The notes under the pieces: model-generated | Told to the model about the DNA's origin: nothing | Seen by the model: the letters and a program-made list of their open reading frames with translations, nothing else | The model's database searches: none | Translations under genes and position numbers: made by a program | Assembly (NCBI GenBank): GCA_947496705.1 | Contig: CANMDW010000002.1 | Coordinates: forward strand, 744,001 to 808,000 | Length of the DNA stretch: 64,000 bases | Source: an uncultured Aquimarina sp. | Lineage (GTDB): Bacteria > Bacteroidota > Bacteroidia > Flavobacteriales > Flavobacteriaceae | Direction: 5' to 3' | Shown: positions 28,150-36,873 of the stretch, piece after piece | Layout: the number at the start of each line of letters is the position of its first letter | Numbering within the stretch: the first letter of the stretch is position 1

Positions 28150-29790
28150 ATGTCACAAATAACTCAGGAACTTTTAACACACTCAGCAATGACCTGCAGC
28201 CAGGAAAAAACCACCAATAAATGGTTTGGTGCCCCTGAGTCGGTATTTTTTGAGCGATCTGAAATTCGCAAGGTATTGGAAAAACTAGACAAGGTTTGCT
28301 ACATTATCAGGGATGAAAATGGAAGGGTTGGAATAGCCAATAGCATGGGAGCAACAAATGGCTCTGAAATTGTGAGTTACGAACTCATTTCGCCAGTACC
28401 CAGCTTTACACCAGAGCAATTAGGCGACCCAAAATTTAAGATAGCCTACCGTTTAAAATACAACTATATGATGGGAGCAATGGCCAATGGTATTGCTTCG
28501 GCAGCACTAGTTATAGCTGCTGGAAAATCGGGTATGTTGGCCTCTTTTGGAGCCGGAGGTTTAGTGCTTGCCAAAGTAGAAGAGGCAATAGACCAAATGC
28601 AAGATGCATTACCAAACGGACCCTATGCTGTGAACTTAATTCACAGCCCAAATGAAGAAGCCTTGGAAAGAGAAGCTACAGAACTATTTCTCAGAAAAGG
28701 AGTAAAAGTTATTGAAGCCTCTGCATTCATGAATCTGACACCTCATGTAGTACGATTCAGAGCGGCTGGGTTACGTAGGGATTCAGATGGCAGTATCTTG
28801 ATTGAAAACCGGGTTATAGCCAAAGTTTCCAGAGTAGAGGTGGCAGCTCTTTTTCTGAAACCTGCTCCTTCTTCTATATTGGATCAACTAGTGGCAGAAG
28901 GAATGATTACGGCCGAACAAGCAGCGCTGGCACAACAAGTGCCTATGGCCGATGATATTACCGTAGAGGCAGATTCAGGAGGGCATACAGATAAAAGGTC
29001 TTTGGTATGCTTACTACCTACTATTATTGGGGTTAGAAACGAAGTTCAAGCACAATACAACTATAAAGACCTGGTAAGGGTTGGTGCTGCCGGGGGTATT
29101 GGCACACCAGAATCGTTATTGTCTGCTTACTCCATGGGAGCTGCCTATGTGGTCACAGGTTCTATTAATCAGGCATGTAAAGAATCGGGTTCATCAGACC
29201 ATGTACGTAAGCTATTGGCACAAGCGGCTATGTCTGATGTAATGATGGCCGCAGCATCTGATATGTTTGAATTAGGAGTAAAATTGCAGGTACTTAAAAA
29301 AGGAACTTTGTTCGGTATGAGGGCAAATAAGTTATACGATCTATATGTAAAATATGAAGGTATAGAAGAAATCCCTGCCGAAGAAAAAAATGTTTTGGAA
29401 AAACAGCTCTTTAAGAATGGTCTGGAAACGATATGGAAACAATGCATCTCTTTTTTCCAAAATAGAGATCCGGAGCAAATTACACGCGCTCAAAACAATC
29501 CAAAAAGAAAGATGGCTTTGATTTTCAGGTGGTATTTAGGCCTATCTTCCAGTTGGGCCAATGAGGGAAAACAAGGTAGGGAATTAGACTATCAGGTTTG
29601 GTGTGGCCCGGCGATGGGTGCTTTTAACCAGTGGACGAAGAATAGCCGTTTAGCATTATGGGAGAACAGATATGTGGCCGATATAGGTACAGAATTGCTT
29701 AAAGGCGCGGCTTATTTATTCAGGATACATTGTATGGCGTTTAAAGGAATTGTATTTGACCCAGGTATAAGAAGCGTTGAGATTAAGTGA
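28150..29790 (+). CDS. pfaD: PfaD-type enoyl reductase of PUFA synthase
   Basis: The 546-aa protein is of normal PfaD length, in the nitronate-monooxygenase/2-NPD TIM-barrel family that binds FMN. Visible features are GMLASFGAGGL near residue 135, NLIHSPNEEALEREATELF, the ADSGGHTDKRS glycine/His segment and VGAAGGIGTPES. It reduces trans-2-enoyl intermediates formed by the PfaA KR and PfaC DH domains. It begins 28 bases after pfaC and ends the operon. No terminator hairpin with a T-run is obvious downstream. There is no frameshift or truncation. Confidence 0.95.
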   Translation: MSQITQELLTHSAMTCSQEKTTNKWFGAPESVFFERSEIRKVLEKLDKVCYIIRDENGRVGIANSMGATNGSEIVSYELISPVPSFTPEQLGDPKFKIAYRLKYNYMMGAMANGIASAALVIAAGKSGMLASFGAGGLVLAKVEEAIDQMQDALPNGPYAVNLIHSPNEEALEREATELFLRKGVKVIEASAFMNLTPHVVRFRAAGLRRDSDGSILIENRVIAKVSRVEVAALFLKPAPSSILDQLVAEGMITAEQAALAQQVPMADDITVEADSGGHTDKRSLVCLLPTIIGVRNEVQAQYNYKDLVRVGAAGGIGTPESLLSAYSMGAAYVVTGSINQACKESGSSDHVRKLLAQAAMSDVMMAAASDMFELGVKLQVLKKGTLFGMRANKLYDLYVKYEGIEEIPAEEKNVLEKQLFKNGLETIWKQCISFFQNRDPEQITRAQNNPKRKMALIFRWYLGLSSSWANEGKQGRELDYQVWCGPAMGAFNQWTKNSRLALWENRYVADIGTELLKGAAYLFRIHCMAFKGIVFDPGIRSVEIK

Positions 29791-29856
29791 CTTATCAAAA
29801 TAACCTGCCGGCAGAAAACTGCAAAGCATGTGAAGATGTATTCTTCTATTGCTTGT

Positions 29857-29946
29857 TTACGATTCCTCTTGATATCGTTTTACCAAAGCCGGTAATACAA
29901 ACAAAAAGCACAAGGCAACTATAATTATTCGAAATACGATTTTCAT
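29857..29946 (-). CDS. Possible 29-aa membrane micro-peptide
   Basis: An ATG at 29944-29946 opens a 29-codon frame whose peptide is almost all one hydrophobic helix (IIIVALCFLFVLPAL) followed by a charged tail. It lies convergent to pfaD and outside the MITE-like element. Size alone makes it weak. A longer in-frame version would run through the MITE and is rejected. Confidence 0.22.
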   Translation of the reverse strand: MKIVFRIIIVALCFLFVLPALVKRYQEES

Positions 29947-29966
29947 AATAACCCGATTTTTAGCAT

Positions 29967-30129
29967 TGAACTCATCTTGACTTTTTTGGTTGAACCGAAA
30001 AATAGGGGTTTTTTGTCCAAAAGATGGCTTTTTTGCGTTGCATAGCAGCGCTACGGAACAATAAAAAGACGAATTTTGGGCGAAAAAGAACATTTTTACA
30101 GGCAATTATAAAAAGTCAAGATGAGTTCA
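29967..30129. mobile_element. MITE-like element with 20-bp terminal inverted repeats
   Basis: A 163-bp element is bounded by perfect inverted copies of TGAACTCATCTTGACTTTTT. The inside is an imperfect palindrome centred on TAGCAGCGCTA, so the whole unit could fold into one long hairpin. It encodes no transposase. The first 11 bases equal those at the end of the IS fragment at 45987 (TGAACTCATCT), suggesting mobilisation by that IS type. No target-site duplication could be settled by eye. Confidence 0.75.
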
Positions 30130-30309
30130 TTATTAAATATGGTATAAAGTTAGTTCATTGATTGTAAGAGGCACAACAGGCATTTCCCCCTTTTTATGTC
30201 GTTTTTACCCCTAACTGGTGGATACACCCCTGTTAAAAATAAGGCTATGCTTTTTGGAAGATTTTAACATTTCTGAAGTACTTTTTCCTACAAAACCATG
30301 CATTATATA

Positions 30310-30386
30310 TGAAGTAAACATGAAGTATCTATGAAGTATCTATGAAGTATCTATGAAGTATCTATGAAGTAAAGGCGAGGTAAAGG
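30310..30386. repeat. 11-bp tandem repeats, block B
   Basis: One TGAAGTAAACA, four TGAAGTATCTA, one TGAAGTAAAGG and a degenerate CGAGGTAAAGG follow each other at 11-bp period. The preceding 57 bases match those before block A at 12.3 kb, so the two are diverged copies of one element in the same orientation. Confidence 0.85.
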
Positions 30387-30783
30387 TAATTCTACGAAAG
30401 GTCGGCAAAAGTTCCTTCCCCTAGACACAAGAAGGCCTCTACTCGAGGCAGCTACGGTGCCCACATCTTTTTAGTAAGCAATTCAAAAACAACATAATTG
30501 TGGTTTCTTTCCCTGTTTTAGGGGACGGAAGGGGTCTGTCCAAATAATTCTTAAATTATTATTTATTTCTTATAAAAAATGATGGAAATTGTATTTATAT
30601 GTTATCTACCCTTTCCGACCTGATCCACCCTATCCTATGACTTAAATAAATAAAATACCATAAATTTTCTCTATCATTTTAAGATGCATACGAACGGGAA
30701 ACCCGAAATAAAAAATTTCTTGAAATTTTGTATTTAGCCTCACTCGGAAACCCCGAGGCAGAGCCGTCGGGGAATTATTTAGA

Positions 30784-31191
30784 TTAATCGAGTTCGTTCC
30801 GTAATTTCTCAAGATATTCTGAAACAACTTTTGACTTGTCCTTCTGAATTTGTTTTCCCAACTCTCGCCTAGGACAATTCTCATTATACTTGGCACCCCA
30901 ATCCATTATCTCAATGACAATCGGTAATAAATCAACACCTTTTGGGGTTAAATTGTAAAGGAATTTGGACTTATTCGTGGGCGAGACTTTTTTGGAAAGT
31001 ATATTTTCTTCCTCAAGAACTTTTAACCGATTGACCAAAATATTTGTTGCTATCCTTTCTTCGGACTCTAAAAATTCGCTGTATGACATTTTTCCTCTCA
31101 ACATAATATCCCTAATAATCAATAAAGACCATTTATCGCCAAAAACATCAAGCGAACAGCTAATTGGACAATCCGACCTGTTTTTTTTCAT
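30784..31191 (-). CDS. HxlR-family transcriptional regulator
   Basis: The 135-aa protein has the HxlR signature: CPISCSLDVFGDKWSLLIIRDIMLR at the N-terminus, then ERIATNILVNRLKVLEEENILSKK and YNLTPKGVDLLPIV for the wing. These winged-helix dimers usually respond to reactive or electrophilic compounds. It is divergent from the NTF2-like/TfoX pair, with 94 bases between, so it probably controls that pair and itself. The C-terminal 30 residues are a charged helix. Confidence 0.9.
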   Translation of the reverse strand: MKKNRSDCPISCSLDVFGDKWSLLIIRDIMLRGKMSYSEFLESEERIATNILVNRLKVLEEENILSKKVSPTNKSKFLYNLTPKGVDLLPIVIEIMDWGAKYNENCPRRELGKQIQKDKSKVVSEYLEKLRNELD

Positions 31192-31206
31192 ATCAAACTA
31201 AAGTAC

Positions 31207-31236
31207 TTGTGTTTTGCAATATCTTTTATATATTTG
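31207..31236 (+). promoter_or_regulatory. Candidate Bacteroidota promoter for the NTF2-like gene
   Basis: TTG at 31207-31209 and TATATTTG (TAnnTTTG) at 31229-31236 are 19 bases apart, the spacing known for flavobacterial sigma-A promoters. The start codon is 50 bases downstream. The site lies in the HxlR divergent region and could be occluded by that regulator. Confidence 0.5.
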
Positions 31237-31285
31237 TTATTGCATTTTGTAAGTTCAAATATAACAAACTCTAAATTTCGATAAA

Positions 31286-31666
31286 ATGAAAAATCCAAAG
31301 ACAAAGGAACTATTGGAAACCTACTATCAAGGATTTGCAAAAAAACAGGGTTGGGAATCACTAATTTCAGAAGGTTTCACATTTACAGCAGATAATATGA
31401 ACAAAACGGATGTAAACAAAGGAAAAGAAACTTACATCAAGATAATTGAACGGTTTTCCAAAGTTTATCAAACAGTTCGAGTGAAAAAAATGATTGTCCA
31501 AGGGGACAATGCAAGCGTTATTGCCGAATATGATTATATTTTTTCGAATGGAAATCACATTTCAGGTGACGTAGCGGAATTTTGGACTGTAAAGCATGAT
31601 AAGTTAAGTTCGCTTCATATTTTCTTCGATACGTTGACTTTTGACCAAAATACACCAAAAAAGTAA
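31286..31666 (+). CDS. NTF2-like (SnoaL-type) protein
   Basis: This 126-aa protein has the cone-shaped NTF2-like pattern: N-terminal helix KELLETYYQGFAKKQGWESL, then alpha-beta with YIKIIERFSKVY and strands ASVIAEYDYIFSNGNHI and VAEFWTVKHDKLSSLHIFFD. Members are isomerases, cyclases or binding proteins, and this one shows no decisive catalytic residue. Its TAA overlaps the ATG of the TfoX-like gene by one base. It is probably regulated by the divergent HxlR protein. Confidence 0.75.
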   Translation: MKNPKTKELLETYYQGFAKKQGWESLISEGFTFTADNMNKTDVNKGKETYIKIIERFSKVYQTVRVKKMIVQGDNASVIAEYDYIFSNGNHISGDVAEFWTVKHDKLSSLHIFFDTLTFDQNTPKK

Positions 31667-31995
31667 TGGCTTATAGCGAGGCAATTGCAAAAAGGATTAG
31701 AAAGGCACTTGGACATATCCTAAAGATCGAGGAAAAGAAAATGTTCGGAAACCTTGCTTTTTTGGTAAATGGAAAAATATGCCTGACAGCCGGACCGCAA
31801 AGAATGATGTGCAGGATAAATCCTAACCTCCACGACCAAGAAATCCATAGAAAAGGATGTTCGACCGTTATTATGAAAGGACGTGAATACAAAGGTTATA
31901 TTCACATAAAGGAAGAAAACCTAACAGATGAAACTGACTTTCAACATTGGGTTGACCTTGCATTGGAATTCAATAATCAACTGACTAAAAAATAA
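31666..31995 (+). CDS. TfoX N-terminal-domain protein
   Basis: The 109-aa protein matches the TfoX/Sxy N-terminal domain: helix SEAIAKRIRKALG, EEKKMFGNLAFLVNGKICL and later KGYIHIKEENLTD. It lacks the C-terminal helix-hairpin domain of full Sxy, so a competence role cannot be assumed. Stand-alone TfoX-N proteins of this length are common in Bacteroidota with unknown function. It is translationally coupled to the NTF2-like gene. Confidence 0.82.
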   Translation: MAYSEAIAKRIRKALGHILKIEEKKMFGNLAFLVNGKICLTAGPQRMMCRINPNLHDQEIHRKGCSTVIMKGREYKGYIHIKEENLTDETDFQHWVDLALEFNNQLTKK

Positions 31996-32040
31996 AAGTA
32001 CAGCCGCTAATAATCTTTTAACAAATATTAATTTACACTT

Positions 32041-32455
32041 CCTGTGAGTTTATCGGAACATCCCGCTACCCTCTGTCTAGCCTACCTATGGTAGATAAAC
32101 CGGCAGGCGGGCTTCTCTTAAAAGGGGGAATTATTCTCTTTATTGATCATGTTTTGCTTCGGTTTCATAATTCTGAATTCATAATTCGTAATTCATAACT
32201 CATCCCTTCTATTACCCCCAGCCCCTAAAGGGGAGCAATTCTGCTACACTGTTGTTTCCGACTTCCGACTCCTCAATTTTCATATTTCTAATTTCGTATT
32301 TCTAATTTCCCTCACACCTCCTTCTTTCTACCACCCCCGGCCCCTAAAGGGGAGCAATTCTGCTACACTGTTGTTTCCGACTTCCGTTTTCCAACTTCCA
32401 AAAATTCATAATTCATAATTCATAATTCATAATTCATAATTCATCACAGACTCAC
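32041..32455. repeat. Repeat cluster A (inverted relative at 58.4-58.9 kb)
   Basis: This fills the gap downstream of the SDR gene. It contains two copies of a unit with CCCCTAAAGGGGAGCAATTC followed by TGCTACACTGTTGTTTCCGA, a run of AATTCATAATTCAT microsatellite, and a block with AAACCGGCAGGCGGGCTTCT. The same blocks occur in opposite orientation at 58.44-58.89 kb. No gene is present. Confidence 0.88.
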
Positions 32456-32464
32456 ACCTCACCC

Positions 32465-33229
32465 CTACCGTATATGACTTCCTGCATTCATATCGATGGT
32501 TGCTCCGGTGGCATGATCCATCAATCCGCTGCACAGCATGCCAATCAAGGGAGCCAGGTCTTCGGGTTTGGTAAGTTCGTTGAGTGCAATCTCATCCAGT
32601 ATTTTCTTTTCGCCATGGGCGGTAATAAAATCTTCTGCCATTTGTGTACGGGTAAAGCCGGGTGCTACGATAAAGGATTTGATATGTTGCTTTCCGAAAG
32701 AACGGGCAACACTGCGTGCCAGAGAGACCAGCCCTCCTTTTGAGGCAGCATAGGCCATATATTCTTCGGTTTCCCCTCTGAAAACGGCTCTGCTGCCTAT
32801 ATAGATAAATCTTCCTTCTCCATTGGTGATAAAATGATCAATCCCCAACTTGGTAAGCAACCCTACAGAATTCAGATTGATATCCATGGTCTTTTTCCAA
32901 ATCGCATACCAGTCTTCGGTTGTTTTATGAACTGAATGTGGTAAAAACACTCCGGCATTTAAAATGATCACATCAATTTTCCCAAAATGGGCTTTTACGG
33001 CTTCAAAAAGTGTGTAGACTTCTATTTCTTCAGATAAGTCAGCTTTAAAAGCTTTGGATCCCGTTTCAGGGTAAGCTGCTACCAAAGTTTCTGCCGAAAT
33101 CTTATTTGTATGATAATGCACTGCTACCCTTGCTCCCATTTTCATCAGAAATGCTGCAACTGCCTTCCCAATACCATCAGAAGCGCCGGTGAGTAAGATG
33201 GTTTTTCCTTTTAGATCAAGCTGTATCAT
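32465..33229 (-). CDS. Short-chain dehydrogenase/reductase
   Basis: The 254-aa protein is a classical SDR: cofactor motif TGASDGIGKAVA near residue 14, NAG (ILNAGVF) near 91, and catalytic Tyr/Lys in YMAYAASKGGL near 160. The segment MGARVAVHYHTN after the second strand suggests an NADP(H) preference but is not decisive. The substrate is unknown. It follows the aminotransferase on the same strand after 96 bases, but the gap is too wide to assert an operon. Confidence 0.9.
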   Translation of the reverse strand: MIQLDLKGKTILLTGASDGIGKAVAAFLMKMGARVAVHYHTNKISAETLVAAYPETGSKAFKADLSEEIEVYTLFEAVKAHFGKIDVIILNAGVFLPHSVHKTTEDWYAIWKKTMDINLNSVGLLTKLGIDHFITNGEGRFIYIGSRAVFRGETEEYMAYAASKGGLVSLARSVARSFGKQHIKSFIVAPGFTRTQMAEDFITAHGEKKILDEIALNELTKPEDLAPLIGMLCSGLMDHATGATIDMNAGSHIR

Positions 33230-33325
33230 GATTATGTATCTTAATTCCTATAAAAATAGGAATAATAAATCTTGCAAATACGCCTTTTTTCAGCTTGTAC
33301 ATATAGAACTCATTTAAACTTTTGC

Positions 33326-34480
33326 TTACCTAACCAACCAATCCATCTTACTTACAGCATTGATAAAAATATCCATTTCAGATTGGGTACCTATACTGAT
33401 GCGTGCCCAATCGGAATAATTGGGCCATCCTCCGGGTACAGGAGAAATCTGTGCTGTTTTTAGTTCTGTTTTATAACGATCTACATCTTTTACGCGCATT
33501 AACAAAAAATTGGTGGTACTGGGCAGAAAGGGTATTCCGAATTCTTTTAAGGCCTTTTCTACATAGGATCGCACTTCGTTATTTTGTTTCCGATATATAT
33601 CAATATATGCATTGTGCTGTATGGCTGTAATAGCGGCAGCTACCCCTACTGTATTGATCAAGCCACCAAAGCTGTAATGCTGACTGCGAATGCGTTCTAT
33701 GGTTGCTGGTAGTCCCAGCGCATAGCCCACCCGTAAACCGGCCAATCCATAAGCCTTGGAAAAGGTTCTAATGATGAGCACATTGTATTTCTCGGTCAAA
33801 AGCTCCACGGTATCAGGCCTTGCAGCTGGATCTACGAGGTCTATGTATGCCTCGTCTATAGCTACTGTACAGGTAGATGAAGCGATTTCTTTACAAAAAT
33901 CTTCCAGTGTTTTGGCTGGTAAGAGCCTTCCGGTAGGATTATTAGGGTTGCAGAAATATACCAGTTGTGTCTCTTTGGTAACCGCTTTTTTGGTAGCTTC
34001 GAGGTCGATTTGCATAGCATCATCCAAGGGTACCTGCAAACACTTGTGATCAAAAACCTTGTCGGCAAACCTTCCGGTCACATTAAAGGTAAGTCCGGGT
34101 ATAATAATACTATTTTTACGCTGACCAAAAGCCCGGGTGAGCATGCATAGTATTTCAAACGAACCGTGACCCAACAGCACCTGATTTGTATCAATACTAT
34201 ACCGCTGTGCCAGGGTTTCTCTTAGGGTATTGGTATCATATTGATGAAAGGATGCATATCGATTCACCCGGGTCATCTGATTGGTAATGCTTTCTAGTAC
34301 CTTTTTTGATGGCCCATAGGGGTTCTCATTAGAGAATAATCGCATTTTTTCCTTTATAATGAGTGCTTCCGGCTCTGCAAGCAATGCTGAACCATATAGT
34401 GACGGAGCAATAGTGCATGCTGCGGCTATGGTTCCTCCCATTTGTAAAAACTTTCTTCTGTGTACGCCTTGATTGTTCAT
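33326..34480 (-). CDS. Tat-exported PLP aminotransferase (HisC-like)
   Basis: The 384-aa protein begins with a twin-arginine signal (HRRKFLQMGG, then a hydrophobic stretch to about residue 35), followed by a full class I/II aminotransferase fold: CNPNNPTG near 177-184, D209 in AIDEAY and the PLP lysine K242 in TFSKAYGLAGLRVGY. The fold and motif set are closest to histidinol-phosphate aminotransferases, but export makes a role in histidine synthesis unlikely. The Tat signal fits folding with PLP before transport. The substrate is unknown. Confidence 0.88.
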   Translation of the reverse strand: MNNQGVHRRKFLQMGGTIAAACTIAPSLYGSALLAEPEALIIKEKMRLFSNENPYGPSKKVLESITNQMTRVNRYASFHQYDTNTLRETLAQRYSIDTNQVLLGHGSFEILCMLTRAFGQRKNSIIIPGLTFNVTGRFADKVFDHKCLQVPLDDAMQIDLEATKKAVTKETQLVYFCNPNNPTGRLLPAKTLEDFCKEIASSTCTVAIDEAYIDLVDPAARPDTVELLTEKYNVLIIRTFSKAYGLAGLRVGYALGLPATIERIRSQHYSFGGLINTVGVAAAITAIQHNAYIDIYRKQNNEVRSYVEKALKEFGIPFLPSTTNFLLMRVKDVDRYKTELKTAQISPVPGGWPNYSDWARISIGTQSEMDIFINAVSKMDWLVR

Positions 34481-34566
34481 ATCGTATAAATTTTATACAA
34501 AGTTGGCATTCATTTGTATATTTTCTCAACAAGATCATGATCCTGGCAAACAAAAAGATGAATTCG

Positions 34567-35616
34567 TTATTTTGAAATCGACCTGCGATACTCAACTGCC
34601 GTGATGTTGGTCAACCTTTTAAAGGCAGTATTAAATGAAGAAATGCTATTGAAACCACTTTCGTATGCGATAGCAGCAATTTTGTATTGTTGGTATTCTG
34701 GCAGCGCCAGCAATCTTTTGGCTTCATTGATCCTAAAGGAAGCCACATATTGTGAATAATTTTGAGATTGCACCTGATTGATTACCTGTGAAAGTTGCTT
34801 TGTAGTGATTCTGAGTCTGGCACTTATCTTGGCTAAAGTAAGATCGGGATCCAGAAATAAGCGTTCTTCTTCCATTAAACTTTGAAGTTGGTCGAAATAG
34901 ACCGAAGCCTGCTGATGGCTCAATGTGGAGCCGGCATATTTTTCTTGCTGCATTCGAAAGAGATAAGGGTTTTTAAGTCCCCAAATAGACAAAAATACAA
35001 TCACAGCCGAAAACAAAAATGCGGTACTTAAGTACGGAGCTATTTGTAAAAACACAGCAATCTGTATAAAAGCCATACCAAGGGTAAGCAGCACAAAATA
35101 CAAGAGCCAATATTGGGTGGTTTTATTTGGATAAAGATCTGACATATATGGTTTGCCAGCCACAAGACTATATAGGGTGTAAACACCGTAGCCCACAATA
35201 TGTAGCAACAATCCTATAAAAATAAATCGTGATAAATCGCTTTTATCATTGGGGATGATCCAGCAAAACATTACAAACAGAAAAATCGCTAAATAATGAC
35301 CAACCACCTGTAGTTTTCCTATCCCGGAATTTGGTGTGTGTGTATACTTTACATATAACCATAACGAAGGTCCTATAGCCAACAGCATTCCCAAAAACAC
35401 ATTGCGGATAACAGGATGAATAGGAAAATAGTTAAAGAACAGAGATTTACCTATTCGAAGGCTGAATGCCAAAAGATAAATCGCCAAAAATACATTGGCT
35501 TTATCGCGTTGCTTATGTGTGGCGATCAAAAAAGCCCCGAAAAAAAGGGCAATAATAAACCCAATACTACCCAACAATAACTCTATATGTTTGAAAATCT
35601 CTGCATCAGTATTCAT
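34567..35616 (-). CDS. Membrane-bound AraC-family regulator
   Basis: The chosen ATG at 35614-35616 gives 349 aa beginning MNTDAEIFKHIE; a frame open upstream adds 37 unlikely residues. Six or seven hydrophobic helices fill residues about 8-225 (for example GSIGFIIALFFGAFLIA). The C-terminal 110 residues are an AraC-type double HTH (LTLAKISARLRITTKQLSQVIN, then AIAYESGFNSISSFNTAFKR). It belongs to the widespread flavobacterial 7TM-AraC type that senses at the inner membrane. The signal is unknown. Confidence 0.87.
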   Translation of the reverse strand: MNTDAEIFKHIELLLGSIGFIIALFFGAFLIATHKQRDKANVFLAIYLLAFSLRIGKSLFFNYFPIHPVIRNVFLGMLLAIGPSLWLYVKYTHTPNSGIGKLQVVGHYLAIFLFVMFCWIIPNDKSDLSRFIFIGLLLHIVGYGVYTLYSLVAGKPYMSDLYPNKTTQYWLLYFVLLTLGMAFIQIAVFLQIAPYLSTAFLFSAVIVFLSIWGLKNPYLFRMQQEKYAGSTLSHQQASVYFDQLQSLMEEERLFLDPDLTLAKISARLRITTKQLSQVINQVQSQNYSQYVASFRINEAKRLLALPEYQQYKIAAIAYESGFNSISSFNTAFKRLTNITAVEYRRSISK

Positions 35617-35894
35617 AAAAACAAAGAAACTAAAAATTGAGGTTTTTTGGGATATGAATGATGAAAAGTAAGGATTTCCTTTAACTGAACCACTATGGAC
35701 CAGAAGTACGTAGGTTCTAATACGCAATGAAATTGCTTTTGCCTGTCTGTCTGCTACAGCTAGACTAAGTGTGATAGTTATGTGTTAATGGTTATATTCG
35801 TTATTTGTTAATGGTATGACATGTAACGTGTAAATCCCTATTCACCTTTAACTAGATAATAAATCCTTACAAGTATTGACCAGACAGGTACATA

Positions 35895-36464
35895 CTACAT
35901 AGCCAATTCTCTACGTAACTCATTCAAAGAGATATCGCTATCAATAAGGCGGGTCACCACTTCTTTACGAAATTCTTCAAGATCTTCATACTCATAATAC
36001 TTGGCCCATTTATGGGTTTCAAGCAGGTTTTTGATCTGTTTGATCAACTTTCGGGTGGCATCTGCTGTACGTAGCACAGCAAGCTGGTCATATTCGGGGT
36101 TGTCTTTATGCATATAGCTCACTTTTTTGGTGTCGAAATCTACCGAAATATAGTATGCATCTACATCTGCATCCAGGTTTTCTCTAAAATCAACCCAATC
36201 GGCATATCCCAATCGCAGGTCATCGATCTCTGCCGGAACATCTGATACCAGGCGCCACTGGCATTTGGCAGCTCTTCCCCAATGATTCGACAAGCGATAC
36301 ACTCCCTGCCTGGTATAATAATAAGTGCTACCCGACTCACTGCGATAGCTGGGTTTTCTTCTCGAAATTTCGCGTAGCGACGCACCTCTGAACACACAAT
36401 ATGTATTCTTAAAGAAGTTATGACGCGTGTATACCCTTATCTTTTCTGTTTCCTGATGTTCCAA
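35895..36464 (-). CDS. Conserved-looking 189-aa protein, unknown
   Basis: I do not recognise this family. The protein is soluble, rich in Tyr, Arg and Asp, with beta-strand-like RVYTRHNFFKNTYCVFRG and YYTRQGVYRLSNHWGRAAKC, a DAYYISVDFDTKKVSYMH region and C-terminal helices. It has neither signal peptide nor TM helix. It stands alone between two minus-strand genes. Codon use looks like that of its neighbours. Confidence 0.7.
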   Translation of the reverse strand: MEHQETEKIRVYTRHNFFKNTYCVFRGASLREISRRKPSYRSESGSTYYYTRQGVYRLSNHWGRAAKCQWRLVSDVPAEIDDLRLGYADWVDFRENLDADVDAYYISVDFDTKKVSYMHKDNPEYDQLAVLRTADATRKLIKQIKNLLETHKWAKYYEYEDLEEFRKEVVTRLIDSDISLNELRRELAM

Positions 36465-36873
36465 ATAGCATATTTTTTTCCCGGAGGCAAAGAAATCACA
36501 TTTTTGCGAAAAAATAAAGATAAGTTTTTAACAAACTATGAAGACCTATTGCAAGCTTTTATAGTTTTCGTACTGTAGTTTCTCACCGCCTCAGGTTTTA
36601 ACCCCAGGCTCTATAACTCATCAAGGCCATATGAGGGAAAAAACCATTATAGAAAAAAGGGGGTTTACCTGAGTAGTATTAGGTAATCCCCTCTTTTATA
36701 CATGAATATATTGAGATATTTTTGAGATATCAATGGGGCTACAGACCAAAGCCAACGGACACCGCCGAACCGGTACAAGATTATATATCACTCATAGCGT
36801 TTGATATTTGAATTAGTTATATGTAAACTAAAGCACTTTGTATATTCAGAGTGCTTTGTTTTTTTGAACCCTA
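36465..36873. other. Gap with two hairpins
   Basis: No gene was found in 409 bp. An orphan hairpin (GGGGTTTACCT / AGGTAATCCCC with A- and T-rich flanks) lies at about 36653-36698 and looks like a terminator or part of a small RNA, although no upstream gene uses it. A second hairpin at 36830-36857 lies beyond the ferredoxin-like gene. Confidence 0.5.
36830..36864 (+). terminator. Hairpin with T-run
   Basis: AAAGCACT and AGTGCTTT arms around 12 bases, followed by GTTTTTTTG on the plus strand. It lies just 3' of the minus-strand ferredoxin-like gene, for which the T-tract is weaker, so its main direction is unclear. Confidence 0.55.

Larger units (their letters stand above)
29791..30783. other. 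Repeat-rich gap after the pfa operon
   Basis: About 1 kb separates pfaD from the HxlR gene. It holds a possible tiny ORF (29857-29946, minus), a MITE-like element (29967-30129), the second 11-bp repeat block (30310-30386) and a hairpin CCCCGA...TCGGGG at 30751-30772 near the HxlR 3' end. Otherwise no gene is supported. Confidence 0.6.

Noticed and set aside
29857..30105. 82-codon minus-strand ORF
   Set aside because: Its first part lies inside the MITE-like element; only the last 29 codons are kept as a weak candidate.
31666..31995. Competence regulator Sxy/TfoX
   Set aside because: Only the N-terminal domain is present and no competence genes are nearby.
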